Assembly: GCA_031271275.1 (NCBI GenBank)
Contig: JAISWA010000152.1
Coordinates: 1-8,634 of the forward strand
Source: Clostridiales bacterium
Lineage (GTDB): Bacteria; Bacillota; Clostridia; Lachnospirales; WQUN01
Length of the DNA: 8,634 nucleotides
Direction: 5' to 3'
Part shown: positions 5,570-8,634 of the stretch, piece by piece
Layout: every line of letters begins with the position of its first letter
Numbering within the stretch: the first letter of the stretch is position 1
Made by a program: the position numbers and the translations under genes
Notes under the pieces: model-generated
Databases searched by the model: none
The model's input: the letters and a program-made list of their open reading frames with translations, nothing else
Told to the model about the DNA's origin: nothing

Positions 5570-7309
5570 TTACAGCTGATCCCTTTTCCGGTAATGCGTG
5601 TGCAGCAGTTCGTGGGCTTTTTCCCCGTAAATCTCGCCGAGGAATTCGTCATAAAGCTGCTTGAGTTCCGCATTCTCATGGGACATGCGGACGGTCTTTT
5701 CCTCGTCTTCTTTATATAATGCCGCCGCGCGTTTTTTCAGAACCTCAATGTTGTTGCCGTGGTACGGTTGCCCGCCGCCGCCGACGCACCCGTGCGGGCA
5801 CGCCATAATTTCTATGGCGTGGTATTCCGCCTTGCCGTCGCGGATTTGCGCGAGCAGTTCCCGGGCGTTGCCGAGGCCGTTGGCGATGGCAATCTTGATG
5901 GTCTGTCCGCCGACGGTAACTTCCGCCTCGCGTATTCCCTTACTGCCGCGAAGCTGCGTAAAGTTTACGTCAGCAGGGGCTTTCCCGTCAAGCCACGCCG
6001 CCGCCGTGCGGGCGACAGCCTCTATAACGCCGCCGGACGTACCGAAAATAACGCTCGCCCCGGTGGATTCCCCCATGACGGAATCGAACTCGCCGTCGGG
6101 AAGCTCGGGGAAGCTGATGCCCGTATTGTGTATCATGCGGGCAAGCTCGCGGGTGGAAAGCACGAAGTCTACGTCTTTACCCTGCTGCTGCGCGCCGAGT
6201 TCCTCACGCTTGGCTTCAAATTTTTTGGCGAGACACGGCATGATGGAGACGATGACGATTTTAGCCGGGTCGATGCCGAGCTTATTGGCAAGATACGTCT
6301 TTGCCACCGCCCCGAACATTTCATGGGGCGACTTGCAGGTAGACGGGATATCGAGCAGCTCGGGGAACTGGTGCTCAATAAACTTCACCCACGCGGGGCA
6401 GCAGCTCGTGAGGATGGGAAGCTTACCGCCGTGCTGCAGACGGTGTACAAATTCCGAAGTTTCTTCCAGTACGGTCAGGTCCGCGGCGAAGTCCGTATCG
6501 AGCACCCGGTCGAAGCCGATTTGCCTGAGCGCCGTCACCATTTTCCCCGTGACCTGCGAGCCTACCGGCATCCCGAAGGATTCGCCCAACGCCACGCGGA
6601 TAGCCGGGGCGGTCTGCGCGATAACAAATTTGTCGGGGTCGTTGATAGCCTTCCATACGTCGGCGGTATCGTCCGTCTCCGTAAGCGCGCCCGTGGGGCA
6701 GACCGAAACGCACTGGCCGCAGAAGGTGCAAGCCGTGTCGAGCATGGGTAAATCGAAGGCGGTGCCGATAACGGTTTTAAACCCGCGATGCACCGCGGAA
6801 TACACGCCCACCGACTGCACGTCGTTGCACATGGTTTCACAGCGGCGGCAAAGCACGCATTTCTCGGCGTTACGCACGATGGAGTAGCTCGATTTATCTT
6901 TTTCGGTTTGCAAACGCTCGCCTTGATAACTGATTTCGCGTATGCCCATTTCGGCGGCGAGGCTTTGCAACTCGCAGTTAAGGTTCCTCTCGCACACCAA
7001 GCAGTCGCTTGGGTGGTTGGAAAGCAGCAGTTCCACCATGGTGCGGCGGGCGCGAACCGCGCGGTGAGAAGCGGTGCGCACCACCATTCCCGGCGAAACC
7101 ACCGTGGAACATGCCGGAAGCAGATTGCCCCTGCCTTCTATCTCCACCATACACACGCGGCAGGTGCCGACCTTGTTGACCATTTTAATGTCATGCAGAT
7201 CAAGGTGGCACAAGGTGGGGATGTGCGCGCCTACGGTGCGGGCGGCTTCCAATATCGTGGAACCTTCCGGCACCGACACGTCTATGTTATTGATCTTTAA
7301 ATCTACCAA
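5570..7309 (-). CDS. hydA: [FeFe]-hydrogenase catalytic subunit (HydA/HndD type)
   Basis: This 579-residue cytoplasmic subunit reduces protons to H2 at the H-cluster. The N-terminus holds a [2Fe-2S] domain (Cys34, 50, 53, 67), a His-ligated [4Fe-4S] motif (His99, Cys103, 106, 112), and a two-cluster ferredoxin domain (Cys151/154/157/161 and 194/197/200/204). All three H-cluster motifs are intact: TSCCPAW (301-307; Cys303 the expected proton shuttle, Cys304 a cluster ligand), MPCLAKKFEA (357-366), and MACPHGCVGGGGQP (502-515; Cys504 and Cys508 ligands). The size and order match the ~580-residue subunit of NAD(P)-linked and electron-bifurcating hydrogenases, including HndD. It lies 13 bases after hydB on the same strand. 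The start is TTG at 7307-7309, supported by GGAGG eight bases upstream and a family-like N-terminus. No internal ATG fits. Maturases HydE/F/G are not in view. Activity and redox partner are inferred from family and context. Confidence 0.96.
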   Translation of the reverse strand: MVDLKINNIDVSVPEGSTILEAARTVGAHIPTLCHLDLHDIKMVNKVGTCRVCMVEIEGRGNLLPACSTVVSPGMVVRTASHRAVRARRTMVELLLSNHPSDCLVCERNLNCELQSLAAEMGIREISYQGERLQTEKDKSSYSIVRNAEKCVLCRRCETMCNDVQSVGVYSAVHRGFKTVIGTAFDLPMLDTACTFCGQCVSVCPTGALTETDDTADVWKAINDPDKFVIAQTAPAIRVALGESFGMPVGSQVTGKMVTALRQIGFDRVLDTDFAADLTVLEETSEFVHRLQHGGKLPILTSCCPAWVKFIEHQFPELLDIPSTCKSPHEMFGAVAKTYLANKLGIDPAKIVIVSIMPCLAKKFEAKREELGAQQQGKDVDFVLSTRELARMIHNTGISFPELPDGEFDSVMGESTGASVIFGTSGGVIEAVARTAAAWLDGKAPADVNFTQLRGSKGIREAEVTVGGQTIKIAIANGLGNARELLAQIRDGKAEYHAIEIMACPHGCVGGGGQPYHGNNIEVLKKRAAALYKEDEEKTVRMSHENAELKQLYDEFLGEIYGEKAHELLHTHYRKRDQL

Positions 7310-7322
7310 CTTTATCGCCTCC
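7307..7322 (-). promoter_or_regulatory. hydA ribosome binding site and TTG start
   Basis: The minus strand reads GGAGG (7318-7322), eight bases, then TTG (7307-7309). The Shine-Dalgarno directly abuts the hydB stop codon (7323-7325), so ribosomes finishing hydB can re-initiate on hydA. This is the only plausible start that keeps the [2Fe-2S] domain complete. Confidence 0.8.

Positions 7323-8634
<1,312 letters not shown>

Noticed and set aside
5759..6751. Second plus-strand open frame opposite hydA (330 codons)
   Set aside because: Also antisense to hydA; Arg/Gly/Ala-rich composition typical of a shadow frame, no domain seen.
5661..6887. Long plus-strand open frame (408 codons) opposite hydA
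   Set aside because: It lies wholly antisense to a gene with every hydrogenase motif intact, is Ser/Ala/Pro-rich without recognisable motifs, and arises from codon bias of the real gene.

Overview
The window reads as a chromosomal segment of a strictly anaerobic, fermentative bacterium, most likely a Clostridia-type member of the Bacillota. The indications are a complete bifurcating-type [FeFe]-hydrogenase catalytic subunit next to its NuoF-like partner, strong GGAGG-type ribosome binding sites, and a lipoprotein pairing a PstS-like domain with DUF4163/DUF3298-like domains. The assignment rests on gene style, not on a marker gene, and is moderate at best. Base composition looks moderately GC-rich and even across the window; no gene stands out as recently acquired.

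Layout from left to right: (1) 3-125, the last 40 residues of an unrecognised plus-strand protein, overlapping tail-to-tail with the next gene. (2) 114-1984, a minus-strand pair: cysteine synthase (cysK) followed by a PfkB-family sugar-phosphate kinase (fruK-like), joined by an ATGA stop/start overlap. (3) 1985-2249, an intergenic region largely filled by a ~140-bp, centrally symmetric, palindromic element with TA at both ends, which looks like a MITE. A GC-rich hairpin follows. (4) 2250-4148, a plus-strand lipoprotein: an orphan PstS-like binding domain fused to two DUF4163-like units, the first followed by a DUF3298-like part. (5) 4149-4297, a nested hairpin and a clear minus-strand intrinsic terminator. 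(6) 4298-5434, minus-strand 6-phosphofructokinase. (7) 5435-5569, the hydrogenase operon terminator, a second inverted repeat and the pfkA leader. (8) 5570-8634, minus-strand hydA and the 5'-truncated hydB, which runs off the right edge.

Phosphofructokinase and the fruK-like kinase feed hexose phosphates into glycolysis. That pathway makes NADH and, through pyruvate:ferredoxin oxidoreductase (not in view), reduced ferredoxin. HydA/HydB, with a HydC expected beyond the right edge, would release these electrons as H2. CysK makes cysteine, also needed for Fe-S clusters, but its link to the sugar kinase is unexplained. No tRNA, rRNA, CRISPR array, phage gene or transposase gene is visible. The most unusual items are the MITE-like element and the multidomain lipoprotein; I do not see convincing evidence for a wholly new multi-gene system here.
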